Shown one piece after another: positions 1 to 15,652 of a DNA stretch of 64,000 bases (within the stretch, counting starts at the first letter, position 1; each line of letters begins with the position of its first letter). The DNA comes from Anaeromyces robustus. Its lineage: Eukaryota; Neocallimastigomycota; Neocallimastigomycetes; Neocallimastigales; Neocallimastigaceae. The notes below the pieces were generated by a model. The model searched no databases and had not been told where the DNA came from. It saw nothing but the letters and a program-made list of their open reading frames with translations. Where the stretch lies: positions 1-64,000 of the forward strand of contig MCFG01000226.1 of assembly GCA_002104895.1 (NCBI GenBank), given 5' to 3'. A program made the position numbers and the translations under genes.

Positions 1-496
1 TATCAAATGTACCACCACAATATCCTGCATCAGTTACAGTAAACATTTCTTCACCAAGTCTTGCAGTAAAGAGATTTATATAATTATTTGCTTCATCATC
101 ACTAAAAGTATTAAGATTTACTCTATTAACATAAGCTTCACTACTTATTTTTTCTAATGGAATGATTTCTGGTTTAAATTCAAATGATTTAGAATTGATA
201 GAATTTTTAAGTTTTTTAGAACTTATAAATTTTGGTTCTTCATCAGACATAAAACCTCTAAATTCACGAGATTTTAAATGTCTTTTAACAATAAATAATT
301 CACCATCAGTTATACCATTTCTTATAAGAGCATTATTAGTAGCTTCTACATTTAATCTATCCATATTTAATTTAATAATTTCATTTCCTATTGTATATAA
401 ATTTTCACTAATAAAAGTTCCGTATATTGTGGGTCTGTCGTATTTTCTTACTGTTGTTATGCCAATTGTGAATATATCCTTTCGGATTCTTCTCAT
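1..496 (-). CDS. Partial protein of unknown function, runs off the window start
   Basis: Reading the minus strand from an ATG at 496 down to base 1 gives 165 codons without a stop, using the A/T-ending codons of nearby genes. The frame stays open back to a stop near 570. I do not recognise the protein. It is mixed alpha/beta-like, with charged stretches such as VKRHLKSREFRGF and a distal FTVTDAGYCGGTFD; no signal peptide or membrane segment is seen. Codons between about 420 and 496 (MRRIRKDIFTIG...) look different from the rest, and the opposite strand there is also open with G/C-richer codons, so the true protein may begin near 420 or have lost its 5' end to an inserted element. The C-terminus lies outside the window. 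Confidence 0.5.
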   Translation of the reverse strand, partial: MRRIRKDIFTIGITTVRKYDRPTIYGTFISENLYTIGNEIIKLNMDRLNVEATNNALIRNGITDGELFIVKRHLKSREFRGFMSDEEPKFISSKKLKNSINSKSFEFKPEIIPLEKISSEAYVNRVNLNTFSDDEANNYINLFTARLGEEMFTVTDAGYCGGTFD

Positions 497-660
497 TTGG
501 TATAATAACAATAAGAACACTCCGGGCGGCTTCAAGGGCGTCGACGTCGAAAAGATAATGCATGAAATTTATTCCGATACAGATTCGAATGACATCTTAT
601 TCGTTGAATGGGAGAGGTTAGAAGGTTTAACTTCTTTCCTTTTTTTTTATTTAATATTTT
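425..660 (+). mobile_element. Possible coding remnant of an inserted element
   Basis: From about 425 to the stop near 660 the plus strand is open and notably richer in G and C than anything nearby, with ccgggcggc at 522-530 and two GTCGAC-type sites just after. Its product contains GGFKGVDVEKIMHEIYSD and ends just before the first copy of the repeated retroelement tail at 661. The abrupt change in base use next to a repeated, poly-A-ended tail suggests the 3' end of a foreign or mobile coding sequence. No domain is recognised, and it could instead be unusual host sequence. Confidence 0.3.
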
Positions 661-848
661 AATTTGATTAATATCTGTAATAAATTTTATTTATCTTTTT
701 GTATCTTTTATTACTTGTAGTATTTAATTTACATTCATGTATTATATATTTCTTTCTTTAATGATATATATATCACATGTATGTTTATTTTAAATTAATA
801 ATATAAATAAAGATTAATCCTAGTCTAAAAAAAAAAAAAAAAAAAAAA
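661..848 (+). repeat. 3' tail of a LINE-like element, copy A, with poly-A
   Basis: This stretch carries gattaatatctgtaa, then tctttttgtatcttttatt, then aataaagattaatcc before an A run at 827-848. The same ordered blocks recur at 1556-1750 with small indels and substitutions. Two diverged copies, same orientation, each ending in an A-rich tail after an AATAAA-like signal, fit 5'-truncated non-LTR retrotransposon insertions. The element family is not identified. Confidence 0.55.
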
Positions 849-969
849 TAGTGTGCGCCAATCTAGGAGCATTATATAACTCTACAGTTTACTAGATTGA
901 TAGATTCAAAAAAAAAAAAAAAAAGAGTTAGTTAATTACAAAGACATTAAAAATTGGTACTGAAATGAT

Positions 970-1180
970 CTCGCTGACAAACAAGGTAAAAACTATTGAT
1001 AAGTAAGTATAAATTTTGTGATTCTAAACATACTATTAGGTTGGGTTATGAATACCCTTATCTTAATCTAGGAATAGATAATATGTTTACGCTGTGGATA
1101 TCATGGAAGAGTCCTCTCTTTCTTTAGTCTAAAATATTAAACAATAAATTAAACAATATTTCATCCTCTTCTAAAGAAAT
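970..1180 (+). mobile_element. Degenerate retroelement fragment
   Basis: The segment acaaacaaggtaaaaacta at about 977 continues to ttttgtgatt near 1024 and is repeated almost exactly at 1518-1565, inside the tail of the second element copy. Between 1020 and 1130 short open stretches with a different base composition (encoding for example LGYEYPYLNLG) are broken by stops. The region is best read as broken pieces of the same retroelement family, rearranged or nested. A short T/C-rich remnant separates it from the coding fragment that follows. Confidence 0.4.
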
Positions 1181-1181
1181 T

Positions 1182-1451
1182 ATGGAATTTAATTGGGATA
1201 GAGACATGAATAGTGATAAATCGATTAAAGCTAAAACTTATAAAATGTACATTTTTGAAAAATCAAGAAATTACTTAAAGCTTAATCTAGAATTTCCTGA
1301 ATATATCAAAGGTTTTAGGTGGATACTTAGGGCAAGATATGGATATAAAATTGATGCTAGAGTTGCTAAAGCTGCTAAAATGATTAATAATTCTTGTCCT
1401 AATGGTTGTTCATGTTGTTTCCATTGTGACAGTTATCAGAGGATTGATTGA
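1182..1451 (+). pseudogene. Fragment of a reverse-transcriptase polyprotein C-terminus
   Basis: An 89-codon open stretch reads ...FRWILRARYGYKIDARVAKAAKMINNSCPNGCSCCFHCD... A leucine/arginine-rich helix (LRARxGYxxxAR) followed by a small Cys/His cluster is the pattern I associate with the zinc-knuckle tail of non-LTR reverse transcriptases (zf-RVT-like); this comes from family knowledge, not a search. The polymerase core (YxDD) is absent, so it is a dead 3' fragment. About 100 bases after its stop begins the repeated element tail at 1518-1750, which supports it being the 3' end of one element copy. A small host Cys-rich protein is a less likely alternative. Confidence 0.45.
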
Positions 1452-1517
1452 CCATTAGTTTATTAATTGCTTACTATTTAAAAATATTCGTATTACTCAT
1501 TTCTCTGATCTCTATAA

Positions 1518-1750
1518 CAAACAAAGGATTAAAGGTAAAAACTATTGATAATAATTAATTTTGTGATTAATATCTGTAAAAACTTTTATTTTATTTTATC
1601 TTTTTTTTTGTATCTTTTATTACTTTTATTTAATTTTACATTTCAATACATGAAGTGTAAACTTTTATATAATCTATATTTCACATATATGTTTAATTTA
1701 AATTAATAATTTTAAATAAAGATTAATCCGAGTCAACTCTAAAAAAAAAT
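1518..1750 (+). repeat. 3' tail of the LINE-like element, copy B
   Basis: This direct repeat of copy A (661-848) and of the fragment near 977-1024 runs acaaacaaag...ggtaaaaactattgata...attttgtgattaatatctg..., then tatcttttattact, then aataaagattaatccgagtc and an A-rich end. Similarity to copy A starts at about 1556. Copy B keeps more of the upstream sequence than copy A, as expected if copy A was truncated further. Confidence 0.55.
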
Positions 1751-2412
1751 ATAAAAAAAATCAAAATTAAATTTTGAAACTAAATTCACAAATAAGCCTG
1801 ATAAAAAATCTATCACCTATTTTGAAAGTAAGTATTGATTTTTGAAGGATATTTAAGATCTGGCTCTAACATATCCTCCAATAATATTTTTTTTTATCCT
1901 TTTACATGCACATAAATTAATTATAATTATAATCAAAAAAAAATTGATTATCAAGTCTAAAACAAAAAAACAAAAAAAGAAAAAAAAAGAACGAACATTA
2001 ACAATATAATAATATAGATAATTTTATATTTAGTTATTACTTTTAAAATCGATTTAACAGAATATTCCTTTTATTACTTTTTATTAAATAAATTTTTATT
2101 TTATATATATTTAACTAAAATAATCATGAATATATTAGTTAAATGATAGTTCTTTTATAATTCTTTTTTATATAGATTATATTTATATTTATATACATCT
2201 AGAAAAATATTATACTTTTCACTAAAAAAAAAAGTATTGAAATTTTAAAATTCTTGAATTTATGTTGAAAATTTTTAAAAATAATTTATCTAGATAATTC
2301 ATTTATAAAAAATCTATAATATATATTTCTCATTATTTATTCTAATTTCCCTCATTTATTATTAACTTTATGTATATCAACAATTTGGATTTACTTTTAT
2401 TTATATTTTTAT
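1751..2412. other. AT-rich spacer, no gene seen
   Basis: A- and T-runs with scattered stops in all frames. It holds the 3' flank of the minus-strand Yvh1-like gene on its right side. No conserved coding stretch or structured RNA was recognised. Confidence 0.5.
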
Positions 2413-3385
2413 TTATATTCTTGATTCATCGACACTTTTCTTTATGATTGAAAATGCTGGTGAATACCATTTACCACATGAACATTGCATACCTAAAAAT
2501 TTTGAAAATATAATATATATAAATATTTAAATTAATAAAAACATACTTAAAAGTCATATTTCTTAAATTTATAATCAAACAAAATAATATTAATAATAAT
2601 ATTAATTATAATAATTATAATAATAATTATAAAATAAATAAATGTATATAAATAAATTTATTATATTTTATTTATTTAATAATATATTGATAATTGATAT
2701 AATTACCTGACCAATTGTATGAACCTAATTTTGATTTACATTTTGGACAGTTTATTTTACCACTAACATCACTTTCATTGTCTAAACCTTCAATCCAACT
2801 TTGTTGTTCAATGAAGTATACATTACAAGTATTTACATTACCATTTTTATTTAAACTTTGGTCACGTTTTCTCCATGAAAAAGATGATTGTCCATTTCCA
2901 GGTTCATGAAATAATATATTATCTCCAGAAACTAAAACATGACGACATTTACGACATAATAATTGAATTTTTTTATCTTTTATAATTATTTTTAAATATT
3001 GAAAATATGTATGTATTATTTAAAAAAATTTTTTTTTTTATTAGAAATTGAAAATTAAAATTTCTAATTATTATTTAATTATAATTTATATATAAAAATT
3101 TAATTTCACCTTCTATTTTATTTTGTATTTCATTTTCTGCATTACTTTGTGAACTATTTTGTGTTTCATTATTTTTAATATTATCATTGTTATTATTTGA
3201 TTCATTTGTCTTTTTTGAAATACTCTTTTTTTTAATTAATGAATTTAATTGCTCAATAATTTCATTATTTTCAATCCTAATAGACAATAATTAAAATTAA
3301 TAATTGATAAAAAAAATATAAGAAGTATAATATATTATATTAATAGAATAAAACAAATAAGCAAGCAAACAAACAAACCAACAAA

Positions 3386-3472
<87 letters not shown>

Positions 3473-3525
3473 ATACATAAATAAATAAATACATAAATAA
3501 ATAAATAAATAAATAAATAAATACA

Positions 3526-3584
<59 letters not shown>

Positions 3585-4210
3585 ATTAATAATATATACT
3601 TTATTGCTGGACATATTCTACCAATTTTACTTAAAACTAATTCATATTTAGCGTTAGCTTTTTTCATAAAATATGACATTACTAAAGCAGAACACTGAGT
3701 ATTTGAATTTGGTGTGAAATAGACAATCAAGCCTTCATGTGTTTGTTTAGCATTTTCGACTTCATTAAAAAATTTTAAAAAATATTCTACCATATTCTCA
3801 TCATCACAATTTATTTGATATTGTACATGTTCAAAATCCTTTTATATATAAATAAATATTTAACATATTTTATAAACAATAATAAAATATAATAATAATG
3901 ATTATTAATATTTCTAATAAAGAAGACAATTTTTTTTTTTTCGAAATCAAATCATTAATTATACATTTAAATTTTCAGGTATATTATCAATACTAATGAT
4001 TTTTTTAATGTTATACTTTTTTAATTCATTTACACCAAGTTTACTAGGAGAAAAAGACACAAATATGAAAATTAAAAAAAAAATACTATTATTAATAAAA
4101 TATTTTATATAGAAAATTTTATTTATTTAACAATTATAATGAAATTTTGAATTCAATAATAACCTTGATATATAAAAACTTTCTGATAATCTCATGAATT
4201 TTACACTCAT
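2413..4210 (-). CDS. YVH1: Yvh1/DUSP12-like protein with an inactive phosphatase domain
   Basis: Six exons (4210-4164, 4043-3965, 3838-3600, 3276-3110, 2976-2707, 2492-2413) join into 293 residues, compared with about 340-364 in human DUSP12 and yeast Yvh1. The C-terminus is the hallmark zinc-binding domain: CRKC, a downstream His, a second Cys, GKINCPKCKSKLGSYNW, then CSCGKWYSPAF and KKSVD. The N-terminal half aligns with a dual-specificity phosphatase fold, but the signature HCxxGxxR(S/T) is replaced by YFTPNSNTQ (residues 82-90): the catalytic Cys becomes Phe83 and the Arg becomes Thr89. In yeast, Yvh1 acts in late 60S ribosome assembly (Mrt4 release) through the zinc domain without phosphatase activity, so this may be a structural ribosome factor. 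An Asn-rich linker joins the domains. Intron 3 holds a long (AAAT)n run. The 47-nt first exon is the least certain part. Confidence 0.82.
3383..3585. repeat. (AAAT)n microsatellite inside an intron
   Basis: About 200 bases of AAAT with occasional ACAT variants, inside the third intron of the Yvh1-like gene (3277-3599). It makes a long spurious open frame of alternating YLFI residues on the minus strand. Confidence 0.95.
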
Positions 4211-5273
4211 TTTTATTTTTTTAAAAATTATTAATTAATTATAATTAATTATTTAATAAAAATTATAATACATAAATAAAAAAATATATATTTTTAAATA
4301 GATTAAAATATATGATTGGATTATTATTAAAAGTATTTATAAAACAATTTTTAAAAAAAGATTTTTTGAATAATTAATTATTTAATACTTTTTTTTTTAA
4401 AATATTTTATAGAACTAATATTCTATGTTTTTATATATTTAATTTAATAATATAAAAGTAATAATATTAATAATAGTAAATTCTAATACGAAGTTCAATA
4501 ATGTATTTACAAAATAATGTAATTGTATTAAATCAAGGTAATACAAATATTAATTTTTTAAAAATGATTTGATTGGTTAAGAGAAAATAATTTGAAATAA
4601 CAAAACCAACTAACAGTTTTGAACCTTATACGATTCCCTCTTTTAAAATTATTGTCATCCATTGAACCTTTTGGTATGGATATATTTTTATTATGTATTT
4701 TTTTTATAAAAGTTGTTTTTTTTAATATACATGTCCATTATTTGTTTATAAATGAATGTTTATGTATTTATTATATATTTTTAATGATTATGAATGAATG
4801 ATTATATGAGGAATATGTCGTTATTATATGGAATATAAGGAAATATGGTTAAAACTATATATCATTTTTTCATTATCCATCCATCATGAATTTAATAAAT
4901 AAAAATTAAATTTTAAGTTTTCAGTTTGAAAAAATGAATATACAAATGAATATTCAAACAATATTGAAGCAATATCAAATAAATATATATAAGGAAAGAA
5001 ATATTGAATAAAGCGATATCAATTGTAATTTATGTTAATATTAAATGGATTGCAACATAACTTAATTAATAATATACATTTGGATAGTAATAATATTATT
5101 TCTATATCTGTAACATATAATTCAGTTGTTAACATAAGCATGATTAGTGATGTAAAATAATGGACAACTATATACATTGAAAGCAATGAATTTAATTTTT
5201 CTAAATTATATATATTATTATTTTATAATATTATATTGTTGATTATTAATATAAAGATTCTAATAAATATTAG
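4211..5273. promoter_or_regulatory. Divergent intergenic region between the Yvh1-like gene and eS7
   Basis: Both genes start outward from this 1.06-kb spacer, so it must hold both promoters. It is AT-rich but less repetitive than most spacers here, with a non-repetitive patch at 4590-4680 (ttttgaaccttatacgattc and neighbours). No specific element such as a ribosomal-protein box can be named with confidence. Confidence 0.4.
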
Positions 5274-6099
5274 ATGACTAACATGGCCGCCAGAAACAAG
5301 ATCATTAAACCAGTTGGTCAAGAACCAGATGCTCTTGAACTCGAAATTGCTCAATACCTCGTTGACATGGAAAAGAATGTCGCCGAATTAAAGGCTGACC
5401 TTAGAGGTTTACAATTCACCGCTGCTAAGGAAGTATGTAGTGAAAAAATATATTTATTATTCTTAATTTGTTGATATATATATATTTTAAAAAAAAATAT
5501 GGACGATATATTAAATGAAAATTGAAATTTTAAAAATTATATTTCATTATTAGGTTGATGTTGGTCGTGGTAAGAAAGCTATTGTTATCTTCGTCCCAGT
5601 CCCACTTCTTAAGCAATTCCACAAAGTTCAAACTCGTATTGTCCGTGAATTAGAAAAGAAGTTCTCTGACCGTCATGTCTTACTTGTCGCTCAACGCAGA
5701 ATCATGCAAAAGCCACACAAGAACAGTCGTGTTAAGCAAGCTCGTCCAAGATCCAGAACCCTTACCTCTGTTCACGAATCTTTATTAGATGATCTCGTTT
5801 TCCCAACTGAAATCGTTGGTAAGAGAACTAAGGTCAGAGTTGATGGTTCCAGAGTCATGAAGGTGTAAGTGTTTTTTATATAATTTATTAATTTATTATT
5901 AATGTAAAAATTTGATTATATATATATAAATTGATAAATCTAATGATATATATTCATAAATCTATATAATATATAAAATAGCTTCCTTGACCGTAAGGAC
6001 TCCACCTCCTTAGAATACAAGCTTGACACTTTCTCCGCTGTCTACAAGAGATTAACTGGTAAGGAAGTTAACTTCGAATTCCCAGTCAGTCAAGAATAA
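5274..6099 (+). CDS. RPS7: Small ribosomal subunit protein eS7 (RPS7)
   Basis: Three exons (5274-5432, 5554-5864, 5982-6099) join into 195 residues; human eS7 has 194. The protein begins with KIIKP and reads through [61 protein letters not shown] and [14 protein letters not shown], the eS7 family blocks in order. It is a structural component of the 40S subunit that also works in pre-rRNA processing. Introns start GTATGT and GTAAGT and end TAG. Codons are strongly biased to C-ending forms (ATC, GTC, CTC, TCC, AAG), quite unlike the neighbouring genes and typical of high expression. Two in-frame ATGs lie at 5274 and 5283; the second (MAARNK) may be the real start. Confidence 0.96.
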
Positions 6100-7599
6100 A
6101 TTAATTAATCTTGTAAATAACTGCAACGAGAATTAAACATCTAATAAATTAAAAAAAATAAAAAAAAGGTCATATTGATTGTTTTAAAATATATTAGTAA
6201 TTACTATTGTTTTTAAATTTGTGTTGGGGTGAAAATTATTATTTAATAATATTTAAAATAAGAAAAAAGGAAAAAAAAGGTAATATTATGGTTGTATTAT
6301 AAATAATATGTTATTACAAAAAGTTGTATAATTTTAAACAAATATAAAAATTATGTATATTTGTAAAATTTTTATATTTAATTCAAAGGGAAATAATATA
6401 TATATAAATCAATTTGGAAATATTAAAAATAGTTAATTTAGAATTAGATTTAATTCTAAAATTTGATTATTCTTTATTAAATTTAACAAGGTATGAAATG
6501 TAATTGTTGAAATTTGTTAAAACAAAAAAAAAAAAAAAAGGAATTAAATAAAAAAGGAGAGAAGAGAGGGAATAATTATTTTACAATTAAAGTTGATTTT
6601 TTTATGAAATTTCTATTTTAATTTATATTTAAGATAATTAATAATTAAAAGAAAAAATATTTTCAACATTTCTTTTTTACATTTAGTTTTTTTTCTTTTT
6701 TTTTTTTATTAATTATTATAGTACATAAAATAATAATAATAATAATAATATTTAATTTATTATTATAAGAATAAAAGGAAAAATTAGTGTATAATACTAA
6801 AATTAGAATTATTTATAAAATTAAGTAAATGTAAAAGAAATGAAATTTCAATTATAAATAAATTAAAAAGAATTAAAAATATTAAGATGTAATTTTACTT
6901 TTCTATATTTTTAATTTATAATATTTTTTTTTTTTAAATATATATATTTTTTTCTCTTTATAAATTAAATGAAAAATATAAATTAAATGAAAAATAATTG
7001 AAAATCTAATTATTATTATTATTATTAGTATTATTAATAATATTAATAGTGAAATTCTTATAATAATAATAATAACATATTAATAAACTTTATTATTCAT
7101 TTTATTTTATATACTAAATAATATTTATTGTTTGAATTATTTATTATTTGATATATATAAAGACGAATTATATATATAAAATAATATAAACCTTAATTAT
7201 AAATGATTTTAAAAACTTTACAAGAATGAATATAATATTATAATATAATATTATAATACTTTAACATATATATATTTTTACTTTTGTCATAATCATTTAA
7301 ATATATAATAATTAAAAATATAATTTTAAATATTATTATTTATTTACTATTATTCATATTATTCGTTTATTCGATTAAAAAGAAAATTTTTATTTTTATT
7401 TTTTTTTTTGACATTTTTATATAAAAAGAGAAAAAATACAAAGATTGATTGATAAGAATAAAAAAATATCAAGAAAAAAAGAAAAAAAAGATTGAATGAT
7501 TAAAAAAAAATGTCAAGAAAAAAAGAAAAAAAAAAGATATATTTTTTTATCATATTAAGAATTTTTTTTCAATACTATGTTTAGTTTTTATTTATTTAA
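6100..7599. other. Simple-sequence spacer, no gene seen
   Basis: Downstream of eS7: A and T runs, short (AAT)n and (ATT)n tracts near 6730 and 7010, and two A-rich imperfect repeats with aagaaaaaaagaaaaaaaa near 7470-7540. Stops are dense in all frames. Confidence 0.5.
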
Positions 7600-8330
<731 letters not shown>

Positions 8331-8611
8331 ATTTTCTGAAATTTGTTGATTTAAATATGACATAGAAATATTATTATTTTATTTTTTTATAATAATAAAG
8401 TAAAATATATTAACAATAAACATATCAAGAAATATTTAAAACTTCCAAAAATAAAATTAAAAATATTAAAATATTAAATGATTTTCTCTTCTTAATCTTT
8501 TTATTAATAACGACAACGACAAAAAAATATTTAAATATTAAGTACAATTTTTAAATATAAAATTCAATCTTTCAATGGTAAATAAATTTTTATTATACAT
8601 TTCGTATAAAA

Positions 8612-8651
<40 letters not shown>

Positions 8652-9990
8652 TTGCTTTTTTATATTATATAATTATATTAATTAAAAGATTTTTTTTTTT
8701 ACAATATTATTTATTTATTTATTTTTTTTTTATTTATGTATTTACAATTTACACTTAAAATATAATTATGAAAATAATAAAAAATAAAAATAAATATATA
8801 ATAAATAAAAAAAATATATTATCTTTTGGTTTGAAATTTTAAAATATTTATATATATATAGTTATTTTTTCTAATTGAGTATAAAATAATTAAAACAATA
8901 AAATTATAAATAAAATAAATAAAATAATATATAATATATGAATGACAGCTAATACATTTTATATTATAAATATATAAAAAATATATATATAATTTTTTTT
9001 CTGATTATTTTTCTCTCTTTCATTGCATTTCTTCCTCTTTTTTTAAAAAAAAAAAAATTGAAAAAAATATAGTTTCTACTTACCCTCTTTCATTATTCCT
9101 TTAATAATATTTTTTTTTTTTCCTTTATATATAATTTTTTCTTTTATATATAATTTTTTCTTTTCCTTTTTTTTTTTTCTTTTTCTTTAATTTTTATTAT
9201 TTTTGAAAGAAAAAATTAAGAAAAAAAAAATTTTTTTATTTATAAATGTATATAAATTTTCTTCTTTAAGTATTTTTTTTTTCTTTTTTCTTTTCTTTTA
9301 AAGATTTTCTTATAAAATTTTCCTTTTTTTTCTTTCTTTCTTTCTTTCTTTTATTATTATTAATATATAATTAATTACTGTTAATTATTTATTATAATTT
9401 TCTAAATATATAAATATAAAAAAAAATTATTAGAAGATATTCTTTTAATTTTATATTTTATATATATATATTTTAAAAAATTATAACAATTATGATTTTG
9501 GAAAAAAAAAAAAAAAAAAAGGAAAATTAAAAAGGAAAATTAAAGAAAAAAAAAAAAAAAGTAATAATAAATATACAAGAAATATCATAAAAGGAAATTA
9601 AATAGAGAGTAAACTATATATATTACCTTCATATTAAATATATAATTAATTATATGTATGAATATATTAATATATACATAAATGATATATGATATTTGGT
9701 TTTCAAAAAATATTCAAAACAGAAAAAAAATTATAAATATATATATATATTTTTTTTTTCTTTTTTTTTTAATTTTAATATATGCTATATATATAAATAT
9801 ATAACATAATATAAATTATTAGAATTAATAATCATAAATAATAAATATTAATTATTTAATATTAAAAAAATAAAAAGATATAATATTAATAATAATAAAA
9901 ATAATAATATAGCATGACAAAAATATATTAATTTTTCATTTAAGATATATATATGTATTAATCAGTAAATCAGCAAGAATATATATGAAA
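8331..9990. other. Simple-sequence spacer, no gene seen
   Basis: Dominated by T runs (8632-8654, 9110-9130), (AT)n and (TTTC)n near 9335-9350, and A runs near 9500-9560. It is the 3' flank of the DEAD-box helicase gene. No coding stretch is supported. Confidence 0.5.
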
Positions 9991-13759
<3,769 letters not shown>

Positions 13760-15458
13760 ATTCGATAGTTATGTAAATAAATATAAATATTCAATAAAAA
13801 TATAAATATTATAATATATTTGTTGATACTTTAAAATTTATATACACATAAATTGATCTTTATTTATTAAAATAATATTTTATTTTAAAATCAATTATTT
13901 TGCAACAAAAATTTATTTAATAATTATGAATTATAAAATATTATGAAACAACAAAGTATTTATTATATTCATTCCTTTTAGTTGTTATAAAAAAAGTGTA
14001 TTTTTATTTTATTTATTTATATTAAAAAAATAATAAAATAATTTTTTTTATATATATAAATTCATATTATATTTTAGTATTTTATATTAAATTTATATTA
14101 TTATATTTAAATTTTGTTTATAAATTTATATTCAATTATTAAACTTTTTTAATTTACAAATACATATTATAGGTTAGGTTTAATAATATACTCAAATTAT
14201 ATAAAAAATAAACGTTTTTTAACAATTTATATAATTAATAATAATTTATCCACTAAATGTAATAGTTGTATATAAATATGTAACGTATTGAATTATATAG
14301 AAATATGATATTGTTAATGTAACAAGTATATTTATTTATTATTTATCTATTTATTCATTTATTTATATATTTATATATTTATTTATATTTATTTATATAT
14401 TTATTATTTATTTATTTATTTATATATTTATTTATTTATACAATTGATGTTATCGTATCACAAAATACTATGACATATTCTATCCTTTATTTATTAAATA
14501 TTTTTAATATTATGATAGAGTTTTTTATGAAAAAAGGAAAAATAATAAAAAAAAAGTTCGATTATTAGCCAATCATTTCAATTTTGATGCTTAGCACAAA
14601 TATAAAAATTTTTTTGTGTAAATTATTTAATAATATTTCATTTTTATATTGATAAATAAATTTAAACATAATGTGGCTTGAAATATATAATTTTTAATAC
14701 AAATACAAAGTATAAAATTTTTTATGATTTATATATTTTAATAAATAATTATATTTAGAAGACATTCCGAGAATACTGCCTAAATAAAAAAAAATATATA
14801 TATATTATATACAATAATTTTTATAGTGTAAAATTTTTTATTAATTTCTAGTAAATATTATCTATATTTAATAAAATTTATAATATATATTTAATAAAAT
14901 TTACAATTATTTTAAATAAAAACTATTAAAAAAATAATAAAATAATAATTATAATAATTGTTAATTAATACAAAATAAAAGTAATTTACAATATACATAA
15001 TAAAAGCATTATACAAAAATTGTAATTTTGATGCTTTATTTTTGTTTTATTTATCATTTATATCTTTATTAAATGAATAAAAAAATAATTACTTATTATC
15101 TATTATATATATAAAATATATTATATAATTTTTATAATATAAAAGTAAATTGAATGTTAGATTGTAATTTAGAAATTTAGAATATTTGAAGGAACAGAGG
15201 AAAATAATAAAATTTCTATTGTTTTTATGGCAATTACAATTTTTTTTTTTAATTTTATTAGGAATTGTCATAAATAATAGGGAAAGAAGGGTTTAGTAAA
15301 TAATGCTTTATAGAAAATTTTTTTACAATTAATGAATTATAGATTTAATGTATTAAAGTTGTACAAAATGGATATCAATCAAAATATCATTTTCAAGCCA
15401 CATTTATTGCTTCGGAATTTGAAGAATATTTTTTTTAATGCTTTTTTCTGATAATGAA

Positions 15459-15557
<99 letters not shown>

Positions 15558-15589
15558 ATGTATGAATGAATAAGTAAATATATGAAAAA

Positions 15590-15652
<63 letters not shown>

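Noticed and set aside
3297-3793. Open frames of alternating Tyr-Leu-Phe-Ile on the minus strand
   Set aside because: They are translation of the (AAAT)n array inside an intron of the Yvh1-like gene.
4619-4801. 60-codon hydrophobic plus-strand frame upstream of eS7
   Set aside because: No homology pattern, composition-driven, and in a promoter region.
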